DNA of 64,000 nucleotides from Clostridia bacterium (GCA_016287245.1 JAEEWG010000010.1:33019-97018); one strand, 5' to 3'. Shown: positions 1-9,851, counted from the stretch's first letter. Numbers and translations are program-made. The notes: generated by a model not told the origin, from the sequence alone.

Positions 1-2
1 TT

Positions 3-2549
3 ATGAAAAAGAAATTACTCTCCATTTTACTGGCTTTTGGTATGATCATCTCATGCGCGGGATGCAAAGCTAAGAGTAGCGGATCCGGAAAAGACGGCTC
101 TGAGAAGATCAGTAAGACCCGCATTTCAAAGGACGAAACGGAAGATACGGATCCTTCAGAAAGTGAGACGGATCCGTCTGTGTCCGATTCTTCTGAAAAA
201 GATACGTTTCAATTGAACTTCACCCGGGAGACCTTCCCGCGAATCCGGTATTCCTATACGACATATCCCTTCGCCGCCGCACTGGCGACGGTCCTCATCG
301 GGATGGATCGGGGCGAAACAAACGCTTTCCTCAATTCGATCCTGTGGGATGATTCTGCGAGAGATGAACTCGTGCTCACGAATGATTTTAATGCTTCATA
401 CCGGACCAACGACTCCTTTGATGAATACGATAAAGAAGTGATTGCAAAAGATGCGCTGGTATTTATCGTAAATAAGGATAATCCGGTCGATTCGCTCACC
501 GGCGAACAGCTCAAAAAGATCTACAAAGGCGAGATCGAAAACTGGAAGGAAGTCGGCGGCAGGGATCAGAAGATCAGAGCTTTTGAAAACGGCGTGAATG
601 CGGTCTCGCAGAAAATGCTCGAGGACATGGTCGTTGGCGGCAGTACCAAAGTGAAATCCCCTTATTTCCTGGCTGGCGGGGATGACTATGCTGTGTTAAA
701 GGCAAGAAAGACTTATGACAACGGAACTTCTTCCATCGGCTTTGTGCAGTACTCGTGTCTCAAGGATATTTCGATCCGCGATCAGATCAAGATCTTAAAG
801 ATCGACGGTGTCGCTGCGGATGAAGAAACGATCAGCAAGGGCGAGTATCCGTATTCCTATAATGAGTATGTCATGATGCCGCATACGACCCCGGAAAAAA
901 GCTCGGCCGGAAGTGTTTATGCCTGGATCTTAAGTGAGGAAGGAAAGACTCTTCTTCAAAAAGAAGGATATATCCTGCCTTCGGACGGATCTTTTACCAA
1001 AGATGCATCCTTTATCAAGACGAACTGGGATGCCTACCGGGAACCGCAATCTCCTGAGGATGTATTCACAAGAGCATCGGATGAACCGATCAAAGAGTTT
1101 ACGGCCTCCGAAGAGTACGGGAAGATCTATCCTTTCCTCGGTGTAGAAAATGAAAACCTCAACTACGAGGGAGAACATCTCTACGGTTTTGTCGATGAGA
1201 ACGGAAAGATCATATGCGATCCTGTATTTAATTATGTCAATCGTTTATCGGACGGTAGTTACATTGTATGGCAGTATGTGACTGATTCGAAGTCGCAAGA
1301 TTTTGACGACCGGGTCGGCATTATCTCCCGCGATGGCTCGATGTTTACGGGACTCCTTTATAATTCTCTGTACGAAGTGGACGGGCAGGTATATTTCTAC
1401 AGTATTGAAAGTGACGGGATCACGATCTTCTCTTATGATGTGAAAACCGGGAAGACTTCTTCCGGAAAGCAACTGAAGAAGAATACGGACATGCTTTACA
1501 GCTTCTATACGGTCGTGGACGAAAGATATGTCGTGACGTGTGATTTCCTTGGCGGAGGAAACCATGTATATGACGGAACCACGGGCAAAGATGTGTTTCC
1601 TGAGATCGACGACGACGGCTACCTTTATGTTTGTAATAATGTCCTCCTGGTGGCGGATCCGCAGATCGATTATCGTATGCGTCTTTTCAGCATCGACGGT
1701 AATCCTATAAATGAGAAAGAATATAGGGAAGAGCCTGAAGAACTTCCTAACGGGACTTTCCTTGTAGAGAATGGAAAGAATCAGGATTTCTGGGATCTTA
1801 TCGGGAAAGACGGCAAGATCCTCGGATCGATCGACAATAAAGATCATACGATCCTGGACATGGAGGTGTCAGATGACTATATCATCGCGGTAAAAGAGGC
1901 CTCTATCGATCTTTATGACCTCGATCTCCATCTTGTAAAAACTGTCGAGACCGAGAAGAATACCTCCTGCTATTTCCTGACACCACCTTCGGCATATTTT
2001 ACAGGCGAAGAAATGACACGCCTTCCGTCAGATCCGATCGTTGAAATCGTACCGGATGACCGCAATCCGAATTACTACCATTCGAAAGCACTTCTAAACC
2101 TGAAAACGGAGACCGGTCTTACGTTCGAATCTGATTTCGACTGCGATATCATGGGCAGCCGCATTCTGTTAAGGTATACCGGAGACCGAAACAACGAGGG
2201 AGCCAAGTGGAAGATCCTTGATTCTTCCGACTTCCACGTGATCTCCGAAGGTACAGGTTATGTCGAGGCGGTCGAAGATAAAGCGACGCATGAGTTCTAC
2301 CTTGTTTCCTCACTTACCGATACTTCGGCCGAGATCAAAGTGCTCTCCGTAGAAGATGGAAAGGTCGTTTTCGAGAATCTTCCGAATCCGGAAATGAAAG
2401 CGATCCGGGTCACGGGTATTGAGGATGGAAAGATCTTTTTCCATACAGAACAGCCGGGAGCTTTCTGGTCAGTTTCTAATGGCGTGACGATCATGGAGAA
2501 AGATGGAAAAGTACTGTTCCACTATACTCCTTTCGTTCTGCCGAAGTGA
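3..2549 (+). CDS. Lipoprotein with PstS-like substrate-binding domain and propeller-like C-terminus
   Basis: 848 residues. The N-terminus is a lipoprotein signal peptide (MKKKLLSILL start, Cys of CAGC at residue 21), then a Ser/Asp/Glu-rich linker to about residue 65. Residues about 70-335 resemble the phosphate-binding PstS family: a segment with VFIVNKDNPVDSLTGEQL followed by KIYKGEIENWKEVGG is typical of it. The remainder carries WG-repeat-like pieces (GFVDENGKIICDPVF near residue 395) and repeated beta-strand blocks, so a propeller fold is likely. It would sit on the outer face of the membrane. No pst transporter genes are nearby, so transport is not supported; a binding or sensing role is inference. 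The next gene is a paralog and follows after 36 bases. The start is at the window edge, so its ribosome binding site cannot be seen. Confidence 0.8.
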   Translation: MKKKLLSILLAFGMIISCAGCKAKSSGSGKDGSEKISKTRISKDETEDTDPSESETDPSVSDSSEKDTFQLNFTRETFPRIRYSYTTYPFAAALATVLIGMDRGETNAFLNSILWDDSARDELVLTNDFNASYRTNDSFDEYDKEVIAKDALVFIVNKDNPVDSLTGEQLKKIYKGEIENWKEVGGRDQKIRAFENGVNAVSQKMLEDMVVGGSTKVKSPYFLAGGDDYAVLKARKTYDNGTSSIGFVQYSCLKDISIRDQIKILKIDGVAADEETISKGEYPYSYNEYVMMPHTTPEKSSAGSVYAWILSEEGKTLLQKEGYILPSDGSFTKDASFIKTNWDAYREPQSPEDVFTRASDEPIKEFTASEEYGKIYPFLGVENENLNYEGEHLYGFVDENGKIICDPVFNYVNRLSDGSYIVWQYVTDSKSQDFDDRVGIISRDGSMFTGLLYNSLYEVDGQVYFYSIESDGITIFSYDVKTGKTSSGKQLKKNTDMLYSFYTVVDERYVVTCDFLGGGNHVYDGTTGKDVFPEIDDDGYLYVCNNVLLVADPQIDYRMRLFSIDGNPINEKEYREEPEELPNGTFLVENGKNQDFWDLIGKDGKILGSIDNKDHTILDMEVSDDYIIAVKEASIDLYDLDLHLVKTVETEKNTSCYFLTPPSAYFTGEEMTRLPSDPIVEIVPDDRNPNYYHSKALLNLKTETGLTFESDFDCDIMGSRILLRYTGDRNNEGAKWKILDSSDFHVISEGTGYVEAVEDKATHEFYLVSSLTDTSAEIKVLSVEDGKVVFENLPNPEMKAIRVTGIEDGKIFFHTEQPGAFWSVSNGVTIMEKDGKVLFHYTPFVLPK

Positions 2550-2585
2550 TAGTATTAAAACAGGGAAGACCTGATGGAGGTATTT

Positions 2586-5138
2586 ATGAATAAAAAATGG
2601 ATCGCTGCTTTGCTTGCTGCAGCAATGATCATTCCGACGGCTTCGTGCGGAAAGAAAGAGACAAGTTCCGAAGGAACGACCACGGAAACAGAGAGTATAA
2701 GTTCCAAGGTCGAACCATCGGAAAGCAAGAGTTCATCAACAAGTGATACAGAGGTCACGGATCCGACAAGTGCGCCGGATCCGGGCCTTTCGGAGTTTGC
2801 TTTTACGAAAGACAACTATCCGGTGATCGATGGTTCGACATCGACCCGCCCGATGGCTGCGGCGATCACGTCCGTCATGCTCGGGATCACAAGAGAAGAA
2901 GCGGACGAGATGCTGGATTTTCATAAGACATCGGCTTCATTCGAATTTCTGATGAAAGGCTCGGCAGATATGCTGATCTGCGCGCAACCTGCTGATTCGA
3001 TCATTGAAGAACTGGAACGCAAAAACTTCAAATATGCGATCGAACCGTTCGCTGCCGAAGCGCTCGTTTTTGTCGTCAACACAAACAATCCGGTCGATTC
3101 TCTGACAACGGAACAGATCCAGAAGATCTACACAGGCGAGATCAAAAACTGGAAGGAAGTCGGAGGCGAAGATAAAGAGATCGTCGCTGTGCAGAGAAAT
3201 GAGACGGCGGGATCTCAGGTCATGATGGAAAAACTCGTCATGAAGGACCTTAAGATGATGGAAGCGCCGAAGGAACTCATGCCGCTGGATATGGGCGGCT
3301 TGATCGACGTCGTCAAATCCTTCGATAACTCTGCCGGAGCGATCGGTTATACCCCGTATTACTACGCGACGAACATGAAGATGGCTGACGGCCTGAAGAT
3401 CTTAAAAGTCGACGATACCATGCCTGAAAGCAGTACGATCGCAAGTGGTGCGTATCCGTTCTGCACAAACTACTTCGTCGTGCTGCCGGATCGAGCGGCG
3501 CAGGACGATCCGGCCAGGATCCTCTTTCAATGGATCTTAGGCGAAGAAGGGCAGAAGCTTGCGGAAATGGAAGGGTATGTCCCCGCGGCCCAACCGGTCG
3601 ATACGAAGGTGAAAGTCACTACCGACTGGACAAAGTATCAGCCGGCCAATGCGATGGATGCGGTCTATAAAAGGATCTCTGATGACTTTATCCCGGATTT
3701 CGTTGCTTCGCCGGACTATGAACGGGTATTCCCGATGCCGGGTGTCGTGAAGATCGGCTTTTACAACGAAAGCGAAGTGGATTTCGGATTCGTAGATATG
3801 TCCGGACGGATCGTGTGCGATCCCGTGTTCCATACCGTGGAGAGGATCGACAGTGAGCACTATCTCGTCTCGAAGATCTCAGGTGGAAATAAGTTCAAGG
3901 AGGACTATTCCTACGGGATCCTTTCCGTGGACGGAAAGTACTACACCGGATTGAAGTTTGACCAAGTCAATTACTCGGATGACAACTTCACCTTGCTGCT
4001 TTCCAAGAGCACGGCCGAAGGCTCGGATGTGTATAAATTCAATACAAAGACCAGTGAGCTTTCGGAACCTGTGTCCTACAAGTACGACCGTTCCCGCCTT
4101 TCTGACTATGATGATCCGAGCTGGGTCCGCATTTTGGCAGATAGATATCTCTACTTCGTCGATGATTATGGTGACAGTTTCTGTATCTTTGACGGAACGA
4201 CCGGAGAGATGCTCCCGTTCCCGAAGGACCTTACGATCTTTAACTGTTTCGGAAACTGCGTCATGGTCGAGTCGTCAGCGCGAGACGGAAGTCATTATCT
4301 TTGTGACTTTACCGGCAAGAAACTCAGAGATCAGGATTACTGGATCAGCGAGTATCTAAGCACCGGCAACTATCTTCTTACCTATAGGGATTTTTCCGGA
4401 GTGGATCTGGTCGACAAGGACGGGAAGATCATCCGTTCGATAGAAAGCAAACCGGAGAATATGGGCGCATCGTTGGTCGCGGACAAACTCATCATTTTAA
4501 AAAGAGACGCGATCGATGTTTACGACCTGGATCTAAACCTCGAAAAAACCGTGAAGCTGGAGGATGCGAATAATTACCAAAAGGTCTATGACGAACATGA
4601 CTTCTACTGGAATCTGGATGCCGCGGATTGCGACCTCGACCCGATCGTCTCAAAATGCAGTGGCGGAAAGACGTATCTTATGAACCTCCAAAGCGAGAAG
4701 ACGGCGGTCATCGACGGAAGTTATTCGGCGATCGAGCTTCCGGGATTTGTCCAGCTGACCATGACCACGAAAAAAGAAGAATATAAGTGGAAGATCCTGG
4801 ACAGCAGAACTTTTGAAGAGATCTGCAGCGGCGAGGGCTATACGACATGGATCAAAGACCAAAAGAACGGGAACTTCTATCTGGTGGTCGGCGAGGGATA
4901 CCAGACGCATACGATCTCCATCATCGACGCAAAGACCGGTGAGATCATTTTCAAGGATCTTCCGAATCCGGGGGGCGACCTTCTGACGGTGCAGGAGATC
5001 TACGACGGAAAGCTCTGCTACATTATGGAGCACGATTACTCGAACCAGCATATGGAAGCACCTTCCAGTGCGACGATCCTCGACAAGGACGGCAATGTCA
5101 TTTTCCACTATAATGCGGTCGCCATCGTCGATGACTGA
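2586..5138 (+). CDS. Lipoprotein, paralog of upstream PstS-like/propeller lipoprotein
   Basis: 850 residues from ATG 2586, chosen because GGAGG at 2576-2580 lies 5 bases upstream; an ATG at 2574 overlaps that site and is unlikely. Signal peptide with lipobox ending TASC, lipid-linked Cys at residue 21. As in the neighbour, a PstS-like region follows (NNPVDSLTTEQIQKIYTGEI, then KNWKEVGGEDKE) and then a long C-terminal part with GFVDMSGRIVCDPVFHTVE, a WG-repeat-like motif. Domain order and length match the upstream gene, so this is a tandem duplication with clear divergence. The two genes probably form one transcript that ends at the hairpin at 5177-5212. Ligand unknown. Confidence 0.82.
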   Translation: MNKKWIAALLAAAMIIPTASCGKKETSSEGTTTETESISSKVEPSESKSSSTSDTEVTDPTSAPDPGLSEFAFTKDNYPVIDGSTSTRPMAAAITSVMLGITREEADEMLDFHKTSASFEFLMKGSADMLICAQPADSIIEELERKNFKYAIEPFAAEALVFVVNTNNPVDSLTTEQIQKIYTGEIKNWKEVGGEDKEIVAVQRNETAGSQVMMEKLVMKDLKMMEAPKELMPLDMGGLIDVVKSFDNSAGAIGYTPYYYATNMKMADGLKILKVDDTMPESSTIASGAYPFCTNYFVVLPDRAAQDDPARILFQWILGEEGQKLAEMEGYVPAAQPVDTKVKVTTDWTKYQPANAMDAVYKRISDDFIPDFVASPDYERVFPMPGVVKIGFYNESEVDFGFVDMSGRIVCDPVFHTVERIDSEHYLVSKISGGNKFKEDYSYGILSVDGKYYTGLKFDQVNYSDDNFTLLLSKSTAEGSDVYKFNTKTSELSEPVSYKYDRSRLSDYDDPSWVRILADRYLYFVDDYGDSFCIFDGTTGEMLPFPKDLTIFNCFGNCVMVESSARDGSHYLCDFTGKKLRDQDYWISEYLSTGNYLLTYRDFSGVDLVDKDGKIIRSIESKPENMGASLVADKLIILKRDAIDVYDLDLNLEKTVKLEDANNYQKVYDEHDFYWNLDAADCDLDPIVSKCSGGKTYLMNLQSEKTAVIDGSYSAIELPGFVQLTMTTKKEEYKWKILDSRTFEEICSGEGYTTWIKDQKNGNFYLVVGEGYQTHTISIIDAKTGEIIFKDLPNPGGDLLTVQEIYDGKLCYIMEHDYSNQHMEAPSSATILDKDGNVIFHYNAVAIVDD

Positions 5139-5176
5139 TCGATCAAAATAGCAAAGAACTGTTATTAAGTGAAAAG

Positions 5177-5212
5177 AAAAGGCGGTTTTCTAAACGAAAA
5201 TCGCCTTTTTTC
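5177..5212 (+). terminator. Rho-independent terminator after the PstS-like pair
   Basis: AAAAGGCGgTTTTC pairs with GAAAATCGCCTTTT across a short loop, followed by a run of T residues. It lies about 40 bases after the stop codon at 5138. Confidence 0.85.
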
Positions 5213-5287
5213 TATAAACCCCTTTCTTTTGAAAGGATCGTGTGAGAAAATGAGCGGCAGTTAAAATGGGTTAACTATGGAGGCCGA

Positions 5288-6151
5288 ATGACGAAGATGC
5301 AGGGTAAAATCGCATACAGCGGAATCGAAGGTTCTTTTGCCGCAATGGCCGTGGGAGAGATCTTTCCGGATGCGGAGAAGGTTTCCTGCCGCACGTTCCG
5401 CGAAGCGTATTCGATCGTCGAAAAGGGACAGGCCGATGCTGCCGTGCTTCCGATCGAGAACAGCTATGCCGGTGAAGTCGGTCAGGTCAGTGATCTGATG
5501 TTTTCCGGACCTCTTAAGGTCACCGGTGTCTATGAACTTTCCATTTCCCAGTGCCTTTTAGGTGTTGCCGGATCCTCGGTCGAGTCCATAAAGACCGTCA
5601 TCTCCCACCCGCAGGCACTTGAGCAGTGTGGTGAATTCATTGCCAGGTGCGGATATGAGACGATCCCTTATGAGAATACCGCCCGCGCGGCGCAGGAAGT
5701 CGCCGGGAGAGCCGATCCTGCCGTAGGCGCTATCGCCAGTTCTGAAACAGCAAAGCTCTACGGTCTTACGATCCTCGAATACGATATCAACGAAAGTTCC
5801 CAGAATGTCACGCGGTTTGCGGTCTTTACCCGTCGCGATGAAACAAATGAATATGCGGAAAAAGCAGCGCAGAAGGCGAAAAATACGATCCTGATCTTTA
5901 CGATCCGTGACTTCGCAGGAGCTCTTGCCCGTGCGATCTCCATCATTGGAAAGCATAACTACAACATGCGTGTCATCCGAAGCCGCCCGGTAAAAGAATA
6001 TAACTGGCAGTATTACTTCTTTACCGAGATCGAGGGTGTCCTTGATTCGGAAGAGGGATGGCGTATGCTGGAGCAGCTCAAAACTGCATGCGAGAAGATC
6101 AAGGTCGTCGGCACCTATTCGCCGGATGTGCGGATCGGCAAGAAGCCGTGA
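5288..6151 (+). CDS. pheA: Prephenate dehydratase
   Basis: 287 residues; converts prephenate to phenylpyruvate in phenylalanine synthesis, in the cytoplasm. Residues about 5-185 form the prephenate dehydratase domain: IAYSGIEGSFA at the start and NVTRFAVF carrying the catalytic TRF motif. Residues about 200-280 form an ACT domain (FTIRDFAGALARAISII); its ESRP element reads RSRP, a variant of the usual phenylalanine-binding motif, so feedback control may differ. There is no fused chorismate mutase. GGAGG at 5279-5283 supports the ATG start. DAHP synthase follows after 26 bases, so the two are probably co-transcribed. Confidence 0.95.
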   Translation: MTKMQGKIAYSGIEGSFAAMAVGEIFPDAEKVSCRTFREAYSIVEKGQADAAVLPIENSYAGEVGQVSDLMFSGPLKVTGVYELSISQCLLGVAGSSVESIKTVISHPQALEQCGEFIARCGYETIPYENTARAAQEVAGRADPAVGAIASSETAKLYGLTILEYDINESSQNVTRFAVFTRRDETNEYAEKAAQKAKNTILIFTIRDFAGALARAISIIGKHNYNMRVIRSRPVKEYNWQYYFFTEIEGVLDSEEGWRMLEQLKTACEKIKVVGTYSPDVRIGKKP

Positions 6152-6177
6152 CCGCGATGTAGAAAGGAAAAGTATCC

Positions 6178-7206
6178 ATGAATGCGGAATATGTAAAGAA
6201 ACTGGCACTCCCTGAAGAGGTCAAGGAGATCTACCCGGTGACCCCGGAGATGGACCGTGCGGTGACATCCACCAAGCGGGAAGTCGAGAAGGTCATCGAA
6301 GGATTATCCGATAAGCTCATTCTGATCATCGGACCATGCTCGGCCGATAACGAGGATTCTGTCATCGACTATATCTCGAGACTTCGTCCGCTGCAGGAAA
6401 AAGTTCAGGAGAAGATCATCATCGTTCCGCGTATCTATACAAATAAGCCAAGAACGACCGGCGAGGGCTATAAGGGTATGCTCCACCAGCCGAATCCGAA
6501 TGAGAGAGCGGATCTTTTCAAAGGGATCCTGGCAACAAGACACCTGCATATGCGCGCCATCGCCGAGACAGGCTTTGCCTGCGCAGATGAGATGCTCTAT
6601 CCGGAAAACTACGCTTACCTTGACGATCTTCTGGCCTATGTTGCCGTGGGTGCAAGATCTGTTGAGGATCAGCAGCACCGCCTGACTGCCAGTGCGATCG
6701 CATCCCCGGTCGGCATGAAGAACCCGACATCCGGCGACTACGCTGTTATGCTCAACGCGATCCTTGCCGCATCACATCCTCATACCTTTATCTACAGAGG
6801 CTGGGAGATCGAATCGAAAGGAAATCCGCACGCGCATGCGATCCTTCGCGGATATACGAATAAGCACGGCGAAGCGCAGCCGAACTATCACTTCGAGGAT
6901 CTGATCCGCTTAAGTGAGCAGTATGAGGAGCGAAATCTCCCGAACCCGGCAGCGATCATCGACACCAACCATGCAAACTCAAATAAGAATCCGTACGCCC
7001 AGCCGCGTATCATCAAGGAAGTCTTAAACTCCATGCGACTTTCGCCGGAGGTTCGAAACCTCGTCAAAGGATTCATGGTCGAGAGCTATATCGAAGACGG
7101 CTGCCAGAAAGTCGGCGGAGGTGTGTACGGCAAATCCATCACGGATCCGTGCCTCGGCTGGGAAAAGACGGAACGCCTGATCTTCGATATCGCCGAGATG
7201 CTCTGA
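6178..7206 (+). CDS. aroF: 3-deoxy-7-phosphoheptulonate (DAHP) synthase, class I
   Basis: 342 residues, the normal length for the AroF/G/H type. It condenses phosphoenolpyruvate and erythrose 4-phosphate, the first step of the shikimate pathway. Seen motifs: IIGPCSADNEDSV near residue 52, PRIYTNKPRTTGEGYKG, and GARSVEDQQHR. The symbol chosen among aroF/G/H is arbitrary because the effector amino acid cannot be read from the sequence. AGAAAGGAAAAG just before the ATG acts as the ribosome binding site. With pheA upstream and a tryptophan T-box operon downstream, this is an aromatic amino acid cluster. Confidence 0.95.
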   Translation: MNAEYVKKLALPEEVKEIYPVTPEMDRAVTSTKREVEKVIEGLSDKLILIIGPCSADNEDSVIDYISRLRPLQEKVQEKIIIVPRIYTNKPRTTGEGYKGMLHQPNPNERADLFKGILATRHLHMRAIAETGFACADEMLYPENYAYLDDLLAYVAVGARSVEDQQHRLTASAIASPVGMKNPTSGDYAVMLNAILAASHPHTFIYRGWEIESKGNPHAHAILRGYTNKHGEAQPNYHFEDLIRLSEQYEERNLPNPAAIIDTNHANSNKNPYAQPRIIKEVLNSMRLSPEVRNLVKGFMVESYIEDGCQKVGGGVYGKSITDPCLGWEKTERLIFDIAEML

Positions 7207-7212
7207 TACCTC

Positions 7213-7242
7213 TTGACGTACCTTTATTTCAAGTGGTATTAT
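7213..7242 (+). promoter_or_regulatory. Sigma-A type promoter of the trpB leader
   Basis: TTGACG (7213-7218), an 18-base spacer, then TATTAT (7237-7242). Transcription would begin near 7249, just ahead of the T-box stem I region. Confidence 0.7.
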
Positions 7243-7248
7243 GCAGAA

Positions 7249-7540
7249 AAACCGTAGAGGAAGAGTGAGTAAGCTCTGTTTCATGCCATCCAGAGAGTTG
7301 CCGTTGGTGAGAGTGCAGCAGGAAAGAGCAGAGGTGAATGGACTTCCGAGGGCAAGGGGAAAGCGTTATCGCGAGTATCTGCGCCGGGGAAAGGAGCCCC
7401 GTCAACAAAATCCAGCATATGTCGGTATGCGTGAGTGGATCCGAAGTTTTGACGGAGGATCAAGCCGGGTGGCACCGCAGGAAAGAATATCATTCCTGTC
7501 CCAGCAGAAGTAAAAAAGCTGGGACAGGATTTTTGTTTTT
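7249..7540 (+). promoter_or_regulatory. T-box riboswitch leader, tryptophan specifier
   Basis: The conserved T-box core CCGGGTGGCACCGCAG is at 7465-7480. It is followed by a terminator whose arms CCTGTCCCAGC (7495-7505) and GCTGGGACAGG (7518-7528) precede a T run. Stem I begins near AGAGAGTTG at about 7291. The specifier is most likely TGG at 7339-7341 in the context GAATGGACTTCCGAG, which would read tryptophan; this fits the downstream trpB. In this class uncharged tRNA pairs with specifier and T-box and prevents termination. The specifier was placed by eye, not by structure modelling. The leader fills most of the 450 bases without a gene between 7207 and 7658. Confidence 0.9.
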
Positions 7541-7658
7541 CCGGCAGAAAACAAGATTTGGTCCCAAGAACTTATGACTTCGGGAGAAGAGCTTTTCCCG
7601 CAGACAGAGGTTCAGTAATTAAATTCGGGCAAGGGCCCTAAACGAAAGGAGACATAAT

Positions 7659-9029
7659 ATGTCTGAGAGAATTCCTTACAAAACATATCTTGATGAAAAG
7701 GAGATCCCTACCGCATGGTACAATGTCCGCGCGGACATGAAGAACAAGCCGGCTCCGCTTCTGAACCCGGGCACACATCAGCCGATGACCGCGGAAGAAC
7801 TGGGCGGAGTATTCTGCGAAGAGCTCGTAAAGCAGGAGCTCGATAACGATACCGCTTTCTTCCCGATCCCGAAGGAGATCCTGGATTTCTACAAGATGTA
7901 CCGTCCGTCCCCGCTGGTACGTGCTTATTTCCTTGAGAAGAAGCTCGGAACACCGGCGAAGATCTACTATAAGTTCGAGGGTAACAACACCAGCGGATCC
8001 CATAAGCTCAACTCCGCGATCGCCCAGGCTTACTACGCAAAGAAGCAGGGCCTTAAGGGTGTAACCACCGAGACCGGTGCAGGTCAGTGGGGTACCGCTC
8101 TTTCCATGGCATGCTCTTACTTCGATCTCGACTGTAAGGTATATATGGTTAAAGTTTCCTACGAGCAGAAGCCGTTCCGTCGTGAAGTCATGAGAACATA
8201 CGGCGCTTCCGTTACACCTTCTCCGTCTGAGACGACCAATGTCGGCCGTGCGATCCTTGAAAAGCACCCGGGTACCACAGGTTCCCTCGGTTGCGCGATC
8301 TCTGAGGCGGTTGAAGTGGCTGTCGGCACACCGGGTTACCGTTATGTACTCGGTTCCGTTCTGAACCAGGTACTCCTCCACCAGTCCGTGATCGGTCTGG
8401 AGACAAAGGCTGCTCTTGATAAGCTCGGTGTAAAGCCGGACATGATCATCGGCTGCGCAGGCGGCGGATCGAACCTCGGCGGTCTTATCGCTCCGTTCAT
8501 GGGTGAAAAACTGAGAGGTGAAGCAGACTATCAGATCATTGCAGTTGAGCCGGCTTCCTGCCCGTCCCTGACACGTGGTGTTTATGCATATGACTTCTGC
8601 GATACCGGTATGGTCTGCCCGCTCGCAAAGATGTACACACTCGGTTCCGACTTCATCCCGGCTCCGAACCACGCCGGAGGCCTCCGTTATCACGGCATGA
8701 GCTCGACACTGTCCCAGCTCTACGATGATGGATTCATGGAAGCAAGATCCGTGAAGCAGACAGATGTATTCGAAGCGGCTGAAATGTTTGCACGTGTCGA
8801 GGGTATCCTCCCGGCACCGGAGAGCTCTCACGCGATCCGCGTAGCGATCGACGAAGCTCTGAAGTGCAAAGAGACCGGTGAAGAGAAGACCATCGTATTC
8901 GGTCTGACCGGTACAGGTTACTTCGATCTCGTAGCTTACGAGAAGTTCCATAACGGTCAGATGGATGACTACATCCCGACGGATGAGGAACTGGCAAAGT
9001 ATGCTGCTAACCTTCCGAAGGTCGACTAA
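7659..9029 (+). CDS. trpB: Tryptophan synthase beta chain, TrpB2 type
   Basis: 456 residues, longer than standard TrpB (about 400) and typical of the TrpB2 subgroup, which carries an N-terminal extension. PLP-dependent; joins indole and serine to give tryptophan. The PLP lysine is K116 in GSHKLNSA, and the glycine-rich phosphate loop GCAGGGSNLGG is at about residue 265. No trpA lies beside it, as is common for TrpB2, which may salvage free indole. GAAAGGAG just upstream supports ATG 7659. It is controlled by the tryptophan T-box leader and ends at the hairpin at 9061-9096. Codon use is strongly biased, suggesting high expression. Confidence 0.95.
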   Translation: MSERIPYKTYLDEKEIPTAWYNVRADMKNKPAPLLNPGTHQPMTAEELGGVFCEELVKQELDNDTAFFPIPKEILDFYKMYRPSPLVRAYFLEKKLGTPAKIYYKFEGNNTSGSHKLNSAIAQAYYAKKQGLKGVTTETGAGQWGTALSMACSYFDLDCKVYMVKVSYEQKPFRREVMRTYGASVTPSPSETTNVGRAILEKHPGTTGSLGCAISEAVEVAVGTPGYRYVLGSVLNQVLLHQSVIGLETKAALDKLGVKPDMIIGCAGGGSNLGGLIAPFMGEKLRGEADYQIIAVEPASCPSLTRGVYAYDFCDTGMVCPLAKMYTLGSDFIPAPNHAGGLRYHGMSSTLSQLYDDGFMEARSVKQTDVFEAAEMFARVEGILPAPESSHAIRVAIDEALKCKETGEEKTIVFGLTGTGYFDLVAYEKFHNGQMDDYIPTDEELAKYAANLPKVD

Positions 9030-9060
9030 AAGAAGACTGATAGAATTAAATAGCGAAAAG

Positions 9061-9096
9061 AGGAGCTGTCTCATTGCTTTGAGACAGCGCCTTTTT
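9061..9096 (+). terminator. Terminator after trpB
   Basis: GCTGTCTC (9065-9072) pairs with GAGACAGC (9081-9088), then CCTTTTTG. Confidence 0.85.
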
Positions 9097-9221
9097 GTAT
9101 CCTCTTTTATGTGACGATTTGCTTATGGTTTTATAGCCTTAGATGACAGTGTGTTTATATTTCGGGCGGACTTCCAATGTTACCATAAAGGCACAGTTTC
9201 GAACGAAAAGGAGGAATTGTA

Positions 9222-9782
9222 ATGAAACGAAATGAGTATATGAGTAAGGCGATCGTGATCAGCTTAGTCATGTTCATGCTGGCTTTACCCGGATGTACGT
9301 CTGGTAAGAAAACAGATCAAGCGAAGAAGGACAAGGATGAATCCATCGAATCGAAATTGAAGAATCCGGATCGTCCTGACACCGATGGAAAAGACGTAAT
9401 AGTAGTGACTCCGATACCGTCAGAAACAGTGAAGACAGAAGAATCAGAGAAAAAAGCAGATGATGCTGAGCAATCGCCGTCCGGCGAGACCGGAAAATCC
9501 GATCTTTATGTGAAAGCCAAGCCGTATATCGATGCATCGATCGCATTCTATAATCACCTTTACAGCAACGATATGAAGCTTGTCGCATTTGACAGTGAGA
9601 TCGAGGAGACGAAAGAAGGATACAAGTTTGTCCTTCGCTCCCAGGCCAATGAGGACCAGGCCAATGTATTTATTGCCGAGGTCAAGGCCGATACGAAGTC
9701 CGATACCATGTATGGAGAGAACGGTTTTTCATGGAAGATCGGTGACACCTATGACGAGCCGTCTTCGGCAGAAGAGTCCTGA
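9222..9782 (+). CDS. Small lipoprotein of unknown function
   Basis: 186 residues. Signal peptide with lipobox LPGC (Cys at residue 25), then a charged Lys/Asp/Glu/Pro-rich linker to about residue 85, then a compact domain of about 100 residues beginning DLYVKAKPYIDASIAFYNHL. No known family recognised. AAAAGGAGG upstream of the ATG is a strong ribosome binding site. Flanked by terminators at both ends, so it is a single-gene unit. Membrane-anchored on the outer face. Confidence 0.8.
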   Translation: MKRNEYMSKAIVISLVMFMLALPGCTSGKKTDQAKKDKDESIESKLKNPDRPDTDGKDVIVVTPIPSETVKTEESEKKADDAEQSPSGETGKSDLYVKAKPYIDASIAFYNHLYSNDMKLVAFDSEIEETKEGYKFVLRSQANEDQANVFIAEVKADTKSDTMYGENGFSWKIGDTYDEPSSAEES

Positions 9783-9851
9783 AAATCCTTCTTATGTAGA
9801 AGATCCGTTCGGCGGTACTGATTCCGCCAATTAATAGAAAACCAGACAAAT

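Noticed and set aside
7638..9074. Long open frame on the minus strand opposite trpB
   Set aside because: It mirrors the biased codons of a highly expressed gene, has no family resemblance, and trpB is certain.
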